A stretch of DNA of 64,000 nt from Bettongia penicillata ogilbyi (taxonomy: Eukaryota > Chordata > Mammalia > Diprotodontia > Potoroidae). The notes under the pieces are model-generated. The model made no database searches and was not told where the DNA came from. It saw nothing but the letters and a program-made list of their open reading frames with translations. Positions 1-12,036 of the stretch are shown in pieces. The stretch is from NCBI GenBank assembly GCA_023548195.1, contig JAJHZJ010000220.1, positions 1,619,279-1,683,278 of the forward strand, written 5' to 3'. A program made the position numbers and the translations under genes. How positions within the stretch are numbered: the first letter of the stretch is position 1; each line of letters begins with the position of its first letter.

Positions 1-1409
1 AAAAAAAACTTTTTTTTTCAAGTTCTCTATTGTTTTCTGAGAGCTGATGAATTCTATCTCCTATTCACTCCCTTATATGTTTCTTTAACTTAGGGGCAGT
101 GGTGTGGATGTATACATCTATCCTAGACTCTTGGCTTCTATTCTAACTAAACAGGAAACAAACTAAGTCTTCTCTTCATCCTTTATTCCAATAAAGAATA
201 TTCATGTGAGCATGAATGGCACAAAGGATTCAACCATTTATCAATCGATTTATATAATGCAATATTCTAATACACATACATATGTGTGTATAACATATAT
301 ACAAATAAAAACTATATAAAAACATATATGACCATAGAAGCAAGGAGAATAATTCAAAATTGAAAAAGAAAAAAAAAAAAGGAATGGACAGAATGTGATC
401 CAGTGGCTTCTTTCAACTATCAATCAGCTCAAAACATGCGATTTTCCAGACAGAATTCATGTACTGCTACTACCAGAAACTAACAAGAATCAAACATCTG
501 AATTTGTACTTGGGACCTTTTATTTACTATTTGTTTTTCCATTCACAGTACTCCCCAAAGGGGAACTAAAGGACTGATTTTTTTTCTCTGACTGATTTTG
601 CTTACTAACTACTCTTTTATTAGCTAAAAACTCTGCTGTAGCTTTCTCACTATCATTTTTGATTGTAATTCATTGGCTTGACTGCATAGGACACTCATTG
701 TTTCTCAGGATTTATTCATTACTGGTGGAGAGGAAATTAAGGGCAGATCCAGCCATAAGAAAAAAAGTAAACTGCAACCACCTTCCTTTCCTTTCCTAGA
801 TCTACCTTTCCTCAAAAATCTACAAAACCTATTCTATATTCTTTTTACCTTTCTATTTTATATCGTAGATACTGTAATCATCAAAAATTTTCTATACATA
901 AAGAATCAAAAATGAGGATTTTTTTAATGAAACTACAAATTTATTACATGTGGATCTTTTAAAAATATATTTTAATTAAAATTGGAAATAGTAATGAAGA
1001 TTTCCCTGCTTTTTGGTATCCACTTCTAAATTCCTTTCAACTTTCTTTTTATTTTTTAAATGTTATATTTTTACTCTTTGCTTTTCTTTTACATTTTTGT
1101 TTCATTATCCTTCTAATCCCCTATCCCCACAATAAAATAAAAAGTTTTATCTTTTAACAAATGAAAGATTTAATTTAAAAAATGCAAACAAATTCTCCAG
1201 CAAAATAAATACATACTTAACTTTGATGTGTTTCTTATTGTGCTCCTACAGGAGATCTCTTCTCTGTGAAAAGGGGAAAATATTCTTTATTAGCAGGTTT
1301 TTAGAGTTGTAATTGAATATTTCTTTTCTCCCTATTTTTGAAGTTTTCAAGTTTGCTCATTTTTTTTTTATTTACAATGTTTTCAATCTTTTCCAGTTGG
1401 TCTCCAAGT
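1..1409. other. AT-rich sequence, nothing recognised
   Basis: No gene, RNA or clear repeat is visible. The stretch is AT-rich with short A and T runs. The 60-codon open frame at 395-577 has no recognisable domain and is expected by chance. Confidence 0.6.
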
Positions 1410-1630
1410 TCTCCTCACTTCATTTTGCACAAGTTCATAGTGTTCTTCCATATTTCTCTAAATCTGTCATTGTAAATATGTCTTCTGGTGCATTAATATT
1501 CTATTACATCACTTTAACAAGACTTGGTGATTCCCCAAATGATGAGCATCCACAATTTTTTGATATAAGGAAAAGTGCTGCTATAAATAGCTATTTTTAT
1601 GTATGAGTTCTTTCCCTTCTGTCTTTGATC
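1410..1630 (-). mobile_element. L1 LINE 3' coding fragment
   Basis: Read on the minus strand this matches the C-terminal part of marsupial L1 ORF2. The landmarks on the plus strand are the segments around 1455-1475, 1525-1545 and 1575-1610 (…GTGCTGCTATAAATA…). They correspond in order to the region other copies here show at 42,100-42,260. The copy is old, short and lacks both ends. The 97-codon plus-strand open frame across it is antisense noise. Confidence 0.6.
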
Positions 1631-1631
1631 A

Positions 1632-1740
1632 CAAGAATGCAAAATTCTTAAGAACATGGATCATTTCATTTTTTGTTTTTATCATCCCAGAACCTAATAT
1701 GGTGGAGGTCCTTTAATAGGTAATTGTTGCTTGATTGATA
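1632..1740 (+). mobile_element. L2 LINE 3' end
   Basis: The typical L2 3' terminus is seen: a CCCAGAACCTAATATGG-type segment followed by a TTTAATAGG…TTGCTTGATTGAT end, preceded by the T-rich pyrimidine stretch. It abuts the minus-strand L1 piece. Confidence 0.6.
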
Positions 1741-3299
1741 ACGATAGTACTAGATCAGACCTTAGGCATCGTTTAGGGTGTTGTGGTAGGTAGTTCTAAA
1801 TTGTTTCCAGATTGTCTGGACCAATTCAGAGCTTCCCTATCAGTGAATTATTGTGCCTGATCTCCTGACGGTTTAGAAAAATTATATTTTGTGAGTGCAA
1901 ACTCCCTGAAAAGCACTGCATAGTTTGGATATATTAGGTATTTTAATGTAATGTAGGCTCTCACTTGGTTGGAAAGGAATAGAACAAAAAGGATCTCAGT
2001 TCTTGTGCTTCTTTAGCTCTTTACTGTATTTGCTACTGTTGATCACTGGTCTCCTCCAGGGCTATTTCAGGCCAATCCTCTGCTGATAGTTTAGGTATGC
2101 TGTTTAAATAAAATGTGATGTTCATAAAGCATTTAACAGATATCAAGAAGAGTCGACATTTTCCTTTATTTAGCCAGAGAAAGATACTCAACGCGAATAG
2201 ATACTGAGAACACCTTGAGTTGATTTAGCTGATCAAAGATCCTTTATCTGTGTTTTCCATTGTGATCCACCAGTCAAGATTCAGAAGTCCCTTAGAGCTC
2301 CACATGGCTATTTTATACTCCAGCAGTGAGGAAATGATAATGTCAACAGTCTAAGTCTTTGGTTTCATAGGATGTTTAATAGCTTTTAGGAAAAAGTGAG
2401 AACTTTCTTGGGAATGGGATTAGGATACTGCCCCACAACAAACATTCTTTAAGCTGAAAATAACTACTATGCTGACTTCCTTAGCAATGTATTTTTTTGT
2501 TTACATTCTACTATCCCTGGCACTTCTTTTCCTATATTTCCCCCCATGGATCTCTGACTTATTCTGACCTGCAAACATTAGTGAAACCCAGATTTCTGTT
2601 ACTATAAAATTACTTGGGAATTTATTTGGTTAGATGTGGTTCAATTTAACTAATGTGGTCTTTTCTATGTTGATATAAACTCCTTCATCCATTATTTTAT
2701 AACTGAGGATCCTATCATGGATACAAAATAGTCCCTCAATTTAGCTCTTGGCAAGGAGTTTCAGACCACAAACAAAAGGGTAAATCAATGGAATACATTC
2801 TGATTTGAAGTAAAAGTAATACCAATCAACTCTAGGTTCTTCACAGCAGCATAATTTTCTGAAGAAAGAGATATATTTCCTAAGTAACCAAATGACTTGT
2901 AGTTTACATGTACATGATCAACACATCACTGTGCTTCATGAATTTTAATCTTCCACTCCACCACCCAAAGATAAGTCTTGATTCACTTGTAACATATCAA
3001 GCTGATTATATCACTTACTAGGACAAATAACACACATTTACTCATGAGCCTTGATAAACTGTTTCCTATTAAAAGCTTAGAGAGCTCAACAGACTCAACT
3101 TTGGAAGTCATTAACCTTGGCAACACTATGAAATGTATTATCACATTTAACCAACATGAATGAATACCACGAAATATGAATTTATGAATAGTTACCAAAA
3201 TTCCCCCAAACCTGGGATTTTCTTAAAGTCAAGTATAATTTTATTTTCTATAAAAGGCTGCTTCATTAATGTTCTTGACATATAACACTTCATCTTCCA
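1741..3299. other. Unclassified sequence
   Basis: No feature could be supported. The 71-codon minus-strand frame at 2983-3198 has no recognisable domain. Confidence 0.5.
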
Positions 3300-3830
<531 letters not shown>

Positions 3831-3906
3831 AAGGCAGAGAAAATTAAAGAGATTTCAGGCAAAGATAAAGATCTAAGTCTCTAAGTAAGCCCACTGTCCC
3901 CTAGAA

Positions 3907-4124
3907 CAAGGGTTATTTACCTCACATCCAATAATTCTAAAGATAGATTTCAGGCGTCCTTGAATTTAAATGAGGAAAAATCCATGTTTATTTTGATCAA
4001 CTCCAACTACAGTTAAGCATTTCCTTCCATTATAAATGTAGGCTATAAATATGATTCTGTTAAGTGGTCCAAAGAATTGGGCCAATAAGAGAGCCAATGA
4101 CACAAACAAGTTTAAGAATCACTG
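3907..4124. mobile_element. Non-autonomous hAT-type DNA transposon, 218 bp
   Basis: The left end starts CAAGGGTTATTTACCT. The right end, reverse-complemented, starts CAGTGATTCTTAAACTT, giving imperfect hAT-like terminal inverted repeats. It is flanked by an 8-bp direct repeat, CCCTAGAA (3899-3906) and TTCTAGAA (4125-4132), matching at 6 of 8. Eight-bp duplications with T at position 2 and A at position 7 are typical of hAT elements. No transposase remains. Confidence 0.7.
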
Positions 4125-4722
4125 TTCTAGAATCGCTGTGAGAACAAGAAAAAAGTGATGAAGCCAAATAATAAGGAGAGAAGAAATAAGACTTAGCAAG
4201 ACTCTGGGTAAATCCTGCCTTGTCATGGAATATTGATCCCCAGAAGGAGAAAGCCTGACTCAGCACAACATTACAGTCCAGGACTAAAGTCAGTGGAGAA
4301 GGGTAAGGGCTCAAGACAGAATTTCCTCCAACGAGTACTATGGGAAGGAGTTAGGTCTCAGATAATAGGATCCCATGCTCAGACATCTTATCCAAGACCA
4401 TAATGCCTACTTTAATTCCCACAGTTTGTAGTGGAAGACAATCAAGAAATTATTCTCAGTCATGCTTATTTCAAGATAAGGACAGAAAACATAGGCATGC
4501 ATGGCTCCTGGCTGTTTGTGCCTAGTTCATACTAGGCCAAACACTACCACTGGCCTTTCTCTTTCCTGTTGACAGGATTCTTGTCATATCTAGCCTACGT
4601 TTAATATATGATTATAACTAATTACTTAGCTTGGTGTCTTATAAATTGTCTACTCCTAGTCTGTATCGAGATCCAAAGGGAAAATATCTTCAGCAATTGT
4701 AGAGTTAGGGAATATTCTAAAT
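4125..4722. other. Unclassified spacer
   Basis: Nothing recognised. The 84- and 65-codon open frames at either side show no domain. Confidence 0.45.
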
Positions 4723-5464
4723 CAGGGTTTATTAAACTTTTTCTACTTGTGACCCATTTTTTGCCCAAGAAATTTTTACAAAACCCCAAGTACATAGGTA
4801 TATAAAATAGATATACAAATCAAATACTTACTGCTAATAAATCATAAAGAAATTAATTTTTAAAAATTTCTTTGGTAAACATATAATTTTATCATTTATT
4901 AAAGATGAAAGCAAAATTGCATACCAATAACAGGCATGTTCTTTTTCAGTTTTGAAAGGACATAGAGGATCTTAAACATTACTCAGAGATGATTGATATT
5001 TTGATTTTATAATTGTTAGTGCTGAGAATGCTGCTTCCCATAAATATGTAGTACAAAATGGCAGAAGTATATTTAGGGCTATTTCAGAAATTGTTGGAAA
5101 TTCTGTCCTAATGCCCAGCCAAAATTCATTTAATTATTTTGTATGTACAATAAAACACTTCCATTCATAACATAAAATAGTCTTTAATCTGAGCCGAGGT
5201 GTTTTTGTCAACTTTCATTGCATAGAATGATGGCATACACAGTACAAAAGGTGCGTGTTGTGTGATCAGAACCAAGGCTACAGTGAAATTGCACAATGCA
5301 TCATGAACAAGTGTTGCCAGAAATACATCAGATGTGTTACATGTTTGCTTTTGAACTAATTTGTGATCATTGCATGTTTTCATGTCTTCAACAACTTTTC
5401 AGTGTTGCCAAATTTTTCATGACTCGCATATTGAGTTACGCAGTACACAGCTTAAGAAGCACTG
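4723..5464. mobile_element. Non-autonomous hAT-type DNA transposon, about 740 bp
   Basis: The left end starts CAGGGTTTATTAAACTTTTT. The right end, reverse-complemented, starts CAGTGCTTCTTAAGCTGTG, so the termini are inverted and similar. The interior is AT-rich on the left. The right 300 bp is more balanced, with several CpG. The flanking 8-mers (4715-4722 and 5465-5472) do not match, so the ends may be decayed or belong to two copies. I see no transposase domain in the small minus-strand frames. Confidence 0.55.
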
Positions 5465-6402
5465 TATACGAAGAGGTAAGGAGGATTCACTGCCCTTCAT
5501 CTGAGACCCTATCTTCCACACTGAGACTCTTTCCCTATTTATATCATTTTCTTTGATGATCCTATCTTCATAGTCTACTCTCAGGTAAGACTCTACTAAT
5601 GAAGATATAACTTGGTTGGCATATCCACAGCTATGGCTTCCAATTTTTTTCCTATTCTCAGAATAGGACCTGGTTTTGGAATGCATATAAGAGGATAGAT
5701 AAAAGCAAGAAAGCTTCTATAAAATTAAAGATCATAGTGAAGTCTGTCCCGTGCTAACAGAAACAAGCTAAAGGTTTCTGAGTTGTGTGTAAACTGTAAA
5801 AAGAGGAACAAAACTAACTGAATACTATAACTAACTAAAAGAAAATATATACGTGAATTACATATCTGACAGAAGTGAACACAAAATAAAGCATGTAACA
5901 ATATTCTTCATTCATTGAAATTCTAGAGTGTATGTGTGTGTGAGTGAAAGCATGTGTGTGTAGGGGGTAGAGAAATAAAGATATAGAGAGGAGAAAGGGA
6001 GGAAGAAAGAAAAAAAAATACGTTCCTCTTAACTGAATTGAGAATCTTATATAAATGCTTTAAGTAAATAAAGGCAGAACTTCTTTTTCATGACCAAAGA
6101 AACCCAAAGAAAATCATGGTATATAAAATATTTTATTTTTTAAAATGTCATATTTAGCCCTTTTCCTGAATGAATGAGGTATCTTCTTACTTCATCTTTG
6201 AGCAAACATAGAAACTAGGCACAGAGTGGATTTTCTGTCAGCATCATGAATTTTATGACTGACTACCTGGCTTGATCTCTTTCATAGGTAGGCTATTTGA
6301 CAGCATCTAGTTTCTGACTAGTTTTGGAGGTCTATAAAACAATCATCATTATAATTATCAAGGTGCTAACTATTCCTATGTCCTTTCCCAGAGAAATCTC
6401 AG

Positions 6403-6403
<1 letters not shown>
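5465..6403. other. Unclassified sequence
   Basis: No gene or clear repeat beyond short GT-rich and GA-rich tracts around 5925-6010. Confidence 0.5.

Positions 6404-6404
<1 letters not shown>

Positions 6405-6450
<46 letters not shown>
6405..6450 (+). repeat. (AC)n microsatellite
   Basis: 46 bp of uninterrupted AC dinucleotides. Confidence 0.97.
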
Positions 6451-6452
<2 letters not shown>

Positions 6453-7246
6453 TGTATCGAATCACTTTATTGTTTGCGTTTTCTGTGCATTTTTTCTGTT
6501 AAGTTTGAAAATCATTTTCTCTTTCAAAAACACTTTTAATATTTACCTATTTGGGTTTTTTTTGTTTGTTTTTGTGACATAGACCAAAAGTCAGAAAAAA
6601 GAAATTTAACTCATTTATGCCAAATAACTTAAACAACATCCTAGAACAACTAAGCAGAGATGTAGGGGGAAAAAATGCTGAGCAATGTTGTACATAATGT
6701 ATTATATAGCTAGGAAGGAGCAAGAAGCCTGAGCTGAGTCAAATAAAACTAGATTTCAGCTAGAGCAAGGGCTTTTGAAAGAATAAGGTCAGCTGTGGGT
6801 GTTTATTGGAATAAAGCCAGTTTTCTCTTTATCCACCAAAAGGGAGTTATCTAGGATTCTATAAAATTATGTAAGATGAGATATACAGAATCCATTAAAT
6901 CCTTTGCTTTTCATTTAATGTTTATTATCCACAAGTTCATAAATCTGCTTTAAAAATATTGGAAATAATTGTTATAAGCAGATTAACAATACATACCTCT
7001 ATAGATTTGACTATCAGGATGATGTTTAGAGCAAAAGTTTAGGCTTTTGTGAGCTCTTCTAGTCTAATTTTTTTAATTTTAAAGGAAGCCAGTATCCTGA
7101 TAGATTGTGATATGGTCACAAATATATAAGTACTACGTGGTAGATATGAGGTTTCCATCCTGACCCTTTAACTCTAAATACAATACTCTCCACTATATCA
7201 ACTTGCCTCAGATTGTTATGATGTATACCACAACTACTAAGACTAA
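6451..7246. other. Unclassified sequence
   Basis: AT-rich sequence with nothing supported. Confidence 0.5.
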
Positions 7247-7247
7247 A

Positions 7248-7470
7248 TTGCTGTTGTTTATTCATTTAGTTATGTCTAACTCTGTGTCACCCCATTTGGA
7301 GTTTTCTTGGTAAAGAACCTGGAGTAGTGTGACATTTTCTTTCCCAGTTCATTTTACCGATCAAGAAAGAGACAAAACAGGTTGTGTCTTGTCCAGGGTC
7401 ACACAGTTTGTAAGCATCTGAAATTGGGTCCTCCAGGTCTGGCATTCTATCCACTGTGCCATCTAACTAT
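7248..7470 (-). mobile_element. tRNA-derived marsupial SINE with RTE-type tail
   Basis: Read on the minus strand it runs from a degraded tRNA-like head (reverse complement of CTATCCACTGTGCCATCTAAC at 7450-7470), through the core with GTCACACAG-type and GATGAGGAAA-type blocks, to a tail near GTTGTTTATTCATTTAGTTATG (7253-7275). Nearly full length but diverged. Confidence 0.85.
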
Positions 7471-8189
7471 ATACAAATAGTAGTCTTTAATTCTACTGAA
7501 GATAAAATAGCATTGGCATATATAAGGGACAATTTCAGAAATCTCGATTTAAACATATTAAGAGGTTATTAAAGGTATAAACAGTTATAACATAGTATTA
7601 AAGCTTCAAAAACAGTAAAACATATTTTTAAAAATAGAACATGGAGGCAGTGTCAGTTATAAATAGATCTCTGGACTTTCAAGAAGATCTGAATTTGAAG
7701 CCTTTCTCAGAAATTTGAAGTGAGATATTGCACAACTAGTATAACCTTTTCCAGAATGAAATTCCCCAGTAGTAAAATAAGGATAATAGTACTTCCATAC
7801 AGACACACACACAATTCCATTTGATATTTGATTGTAAATTGCCATACATGTTTATGCGTGTGTGTATTTATACATGTACATATGTTTATATGACAGTAAA
7901 AGTAATGCTTGTATATATGAGTATATACTATAGTAATGATGAAAATTATAAGACCCTAATTCATCCCTATACACCCTCAGTAGAAAAAAGGAGTTATGAA
8001 ATTTTTGTCTTTTATAATTTCCAAACTCTCCTTTCAGCACCTTTCTTTTCACTTTTACTTGTCTTTTCTTTCTTGTGTTCCTTACACTTCTATGAGACAA
8101 TCTAGTTACCAATAGCCTCCCTCCCACAAACTTTTCCATAAACACTCATTCACAGCTTTAGGCAACATTTGAGTCACCCTTCCAAAAAG
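7471..8189. other. Unclassified sequence
   Basis: No supported feature. There is a short degenerate AC/GT tract near 7800-7900. The overlapping 94- and 97-codon frames on opposite strands have no domain. Confidence 0.45.
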
Positions 8190-9840
8190 TTCATAGTACC
8201 TATGATCTTGGAAATGGAAGAGATTTAGGGATCATTTATTCCAAACAACTGTGTAATGTTAGAATCCCCAATTACAACCTTCCCAACACATTTCCATTCA
8301 ATTTTATCTTGAAAATTTGCAATGATGGCTCCTGAGTCAACTTATTCATTTTTTAAAACATCACTACCTCCCAGAAATTTCTTCTTGATATTGGAAAAAA
8401 TCTGTTTCCTGGTAACTACTATCTACTGATCTATGTTCTCCTCTCTGAAACTATCTATACAAAATACATCTAATTTCATTTCTATCTGACAACTTCAAAA
8501 TGTAAAGACAGCTATCAACCATCGTATTCCTATTATCTACATTCTTCTCAGCTAGCTATATTCAGATCCTTTGGTAGTTCTGATTATGAGATTATTTTGA
8601 TCTCCATTATCATATTACTCACCTACCTTTGTAAATATTTCAGTATATCAGTGCTTGTAACATGAATCACAGTTTTTGAAGAGAGCTCTGGAGCATGGTT
8701 TTATGAAAAGACTAAATTTGAAGTCAGAGGATCTGTGGTTAAATCCCAGCTCTTTTATATCTTATCTTTATGACTGTGGGCAAGTCATTTAACCTGTCTG
8801 AGTCTCAGTAACCTCAATTTAACTATGGCACTAGAGCTGATGATCCTTAAGGCATATTTCATTTTTCTATTTATGGACAATGGCATAGGAGAACAATGTA
8901 ACTATATGCTCCTTTGAAATTTGAACACTGTGCCTCTTAATTCAGTCAATGATTTCTATTAGCTTTTATCTGACACATGATGTGATTGACTTTTTTGAAC
9001 GAACTTGAAATTCTTTAAAGAACTTGTCTTTTTTCACAAGAATGACTGTTAAGCCAAGGTATCCTAATCCAGTATTTGCCCAGTAGATTTTTTTTAAATG
9101 CAAGGAATAAATTTTAATTATTCTTACAAACTTCTCTTTTATTAAATTAACCCCATTTTGATAGATGTTAGCTTTTTCAGCAATTATCTAGCATGTTAGT
9201 GATCCCCCCTAATGCTAAGTGGCCTCTTACAATTCAATAAAGCTGACAAGAACGTTGTTATCAAAGATTTTGATAACAAAATGTTGAACAGAACCTTGTC
9301 AAAGACAAAATCTTTCCTCTTTCTACCAGTTACCTATCCAGTTTTATACTGATCCAGAGTAGCCTATTTTGGATACATTCACCTGGCTAATAATTAGCCT
9401 AATTGCACTTTCCCTTTATCCAAGCTGCTTATAGGTACATTTAGAGGGTCTGTGCTGATTTCCAAATGACTCCATTAAAAAAGAAATAAGGTGTTCAGCA
9501 TGACTTGTTCAAGGTGAATATATGCTGACTCCTATTGAGCAATGATTTCAATTCTAATTCCTTACAAAATATTTACTTAACATTCCAATCTAGAATTTTG
9601 GCAATAGGGTCTGTCAAGATCGTGGACTCACACCTTAAAGATTCCATCCACTTCCCCCTTTTTTTTTTGAAAACCAACTAAGAATTTGATCCTCTCTCCT
9701 CTCTTCTAATACTTCTCAAGGTGTATGTGATTTCTCAAGGGTTACTGGCAGCAATTTAGCAAATATATTTGCAAATTCTTTTATTATTTTGGGATACTAT
9801 TTTTTTCTGGGACAGGTAACACATTCAGATCATATGTCTC
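8190..9840 (-). mobile_element. CR1/L3-type LINE, about 1.65 kb
   Basis: Read on the minus strand this follows the reverse transcriptase and downstream part of the CR1/L3 family. Colinear landmarks on the plus strand include 8350-8400, 8555-8640, 9268-9290 (…TTTTGATAACAAAATGTTGAAC), 9465-9540 and 9668-9800 (…CTGGCAGCAATTTAGC…). Their order matches one long copy. The reading frame is destroyed by many stops and small indels. A SINE sits inside at 8694-8835, so the CR1/L3 copy is the older of the two. Confidence 0.65.
8694..8835 (+). mobile_element. MIR/tRNA-SINE fragment inside CR1/L3
   Basis: The segment carries the SINE core: GAAGTCAGAGGATCTG, then GACTGTGGGCAAGTCATTTA, then CTGAGTCTCAGT. 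It lacks the RTE-type tail. Its host CR1/L3 resumes on both sides. Confidence 0.7.
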
Positions 9841-10009
9841 AGTATTATAAAATATGAACTATATTTTAAAGGATTTTAAGATATTTAAAGGAAGGATTTT
9901 TTTTTTCCTTTTTGACTTTGAATCTCTACTTCCTAGTAGAATCTGTAACATACTGATGCTATTTAGCACGATTGCTAAATTAAACTGAATCAAATGGTGA
10001 TAATTTTAT

Positions 10010-10120
10010 CATCATTATTATTGATAGCAATAATAGCAGAAACAGTAAAAACTAATAGTTGTGTAATGCTTTAAAGTATACAAAACTTTTTTTTTTTTTC
10101 ACAAAAATGAGTTGAGTATC
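10010..10120 (-). mobile_element. MIR-type SINE fragment
   Basis: AATAATAGCAGAAAC…TGTAATGCTTTAAAGTATACAAAAC corresponds to the minus-strand 3' part of MIR/THER elements. A poly-T run replaces the middle. Confidence 0.5.
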
Positions 10121-10184
10121 ATTTCACCATCTATTTTAGATTTCAATTCCTTGACAGCTACGTTGGTTTTTTACTAAGATTATA

Positions 10185-10660
10185 TCATAGAGCAACAACT
10201 CTCAGATTCTTTGTGCTAGAGATATCTTTTAAACCTTAAAAATTATCAAGAACCCCAGAAATGTTTTTCTTTATGTGGGTTATATCTATTGATATTGGTT
10301 GCTTTTGTTGAGTTGTTTCAGTCACGTCCCACTTTTCATGACCCCATATGGTGTTTTCTTGCCAAAGATACTAGAGTGGTTTGCCAATTCTTTCTCCATT
10401 TTACACGTGAGGAACTAAGGCTAACAGGGTTAAGTGAATTGCCCATTTCCCACAGCTAGTTAAGTATCTAAAGCCATACATGACCTCCAATAGTACTGAT
10501 TCCATGCCAGATATTCTATTCCCTGAAGCACCTCGATGCTTCTCTATTTGTATTTGCCATACTATAAATATATCCTAATTTAAAAAAAAAATTCTTTATT
10601 TAAAATAGCAATGATAAACCCATTAAAGTTTAGCACATATAAGCCTGTTTTTGAATATTC
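10185..10660. mobile_element. hAT-type DNA transposon relic split by a SINE
   Basis: The left half (10,185-10,296, with TTTATGTGGGTTATATCTAT) and right half (10,543-10,660, with TTTGCCATACTATAAA and AATGATAAACCCATTA) are colinear parts of one common mammalian hAT-type repeat. A SINE separates them. The outer ends are too decayed to define terminal repeats. Confidence 0.6.
10297..10542 (-). mobile_element. tRNA-derived SINE inserted into hAT relic
   Basis: Minus-strand copy with tail (GTTGAGTTGTTTCAGTCACG at 10,308-10,327), linker (GTTTTCTTGCCAAAGATACT) and core. It is bounded by a 12-bp direct repeat, TCTATTGATATT (10,285-10,296) and TCTATTTGTATT (10,543-10,554), matching at 10 of 12. That is a target-site duplication of LINE-mobilised type. 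Confidence 0.85.
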
Positions 10661-10674
10661 CTCTTTTGCCTAAC

Positions 10675-10949
10675 ATGGAGACCGGAGGCTGGTGATCTTG
10701 CACAGCCCTCTCTCACACAGAGCAAAGTCAATTGTAAATCATGCCATCATTTTTCTGATATCATGGTCTTCTTCCAAAAGAAAGGATGAACGTAGACCTG
10801 TGAGTAGACCAAGTTGCCTGAATGGGGGCCCAGTTGGCTGGGTAACTCATCTTATCTGCTCCCTTCTGCCTCCCCCTTTGTTCTCCTCTTGAAAGGAAGG
10901 TAGATTTGGATGGTCAGAGGATGCCCAGTTAACTTGGGGTTTACTGGCT

Positions 10950-11001
<52 letters not shown>

Positions 11002-12036
11002 CTTGTGTTTCACAAAACCTTAAAACTCAGGTCACTCTGAAGTCTATAGAGTACATACCAATAGGTCCCTGGCCACTTAAGGGCTGTTTTCTGGACACTC
11101 CTGGCTTCAGAGTGATTATCAATAGCAACTATTGCTCTTTCCCTCCCAGCTTGATTTACTTGCTTTTTGTTCTTTTACTCATTAAAGTGGCCATTCTCTG
11201 ATTGCTTTTCAGAGAGGCTTTTTCACCGAATGGTGTTACTTCACTCTAAGCGAGTACCTGGATGGATCAAGGTCTCCTATTGTATCCTGGGCCTTTTCCA
11301 GTCATCCTGATGAATGTCTGCTCACTGGATCCAAATGGTCCAGGACAGGAAGTGAGACTGATGATGTTGCTCAGCCCTCCCTCACTCAAAGTCAAGTGCA
11401 AGTCATGTCATCATTTCTGTTATGTCACAATCTTCTTCAAAAATGAAGGACGAATGCAGACAGACAAAATATGGAGACTGCCATGTCCCCCTAACATGTG
11501 TGTGGGGTAGCCTCCTTTGATTGGCTGCCTGTGTCTTTAAAACTGGATTCACTGAAGTAGTCACTTTGTTTTCTCCCTTCCCCGTATTCTTCTCAGTACC
11601 TACTAATTACTTCACCCAGCCTGGATGCCATAAACTGAACCTGTGGGAGGGGAGGAACTTAGTTTCTTCTGCTCTGCCTCATTTACTCTGGCTCTGAGAA
11701 ATGAGCCTTCTTTTGGGGCTGTTTTTGTCTGTTCTGTGTTGTTCCTCCTCAATTGTGGGAGGTGACCTTCATTGACTCAGAGTATAAGCCAAGATGACCT
11801 TGGAGTCAGGCTTGCCACTGAGGAGATGCAGCCATCCAGTCTAGCATGGAAGCCTTGAGAAACCTGGGACTTGAGCCTCAGTGCGATTTTGGACATAGAC
11901 GTGGGACTGTATTCTAAACCGAGTTAAACTATGAACCTAATCCTGTCCACTTCAGAGACTGAGTTGGTGGAAAGAGAGGAGGTGTATGTACATTTATGAA
12001 TATATCTTTCTGAAATAAACATATTCTTTTTTAAAA
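10675..12036 (+). mobile_element. Composite 1.4-kb block with SINE modules and (CT)n, unclassified
   Basis: This block is visibly richer in G and C than its flanks. It holds a SINE 3' module at 10,679-10,800, a (CT)n tract at 10,952-10,998, and a second copy of the same module at 11,290-11,466. A unique segment follows to an AATAAA signal at about 12,015 and a T/A-rich end. A third module copy, attached to a normal SINE head, is at 24,290-24,408. I do not recognise the whole as a named element. It could be a composite retroposon, an LTR-element fragment, or a chance cluster. Confidence 0.45.
10952..10998 (+). repeat. (CT)n microsatellite
   Basis: 47 bp of uninterrupted CT dinucleotides inside the composite block. 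Confidence 0.97.
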
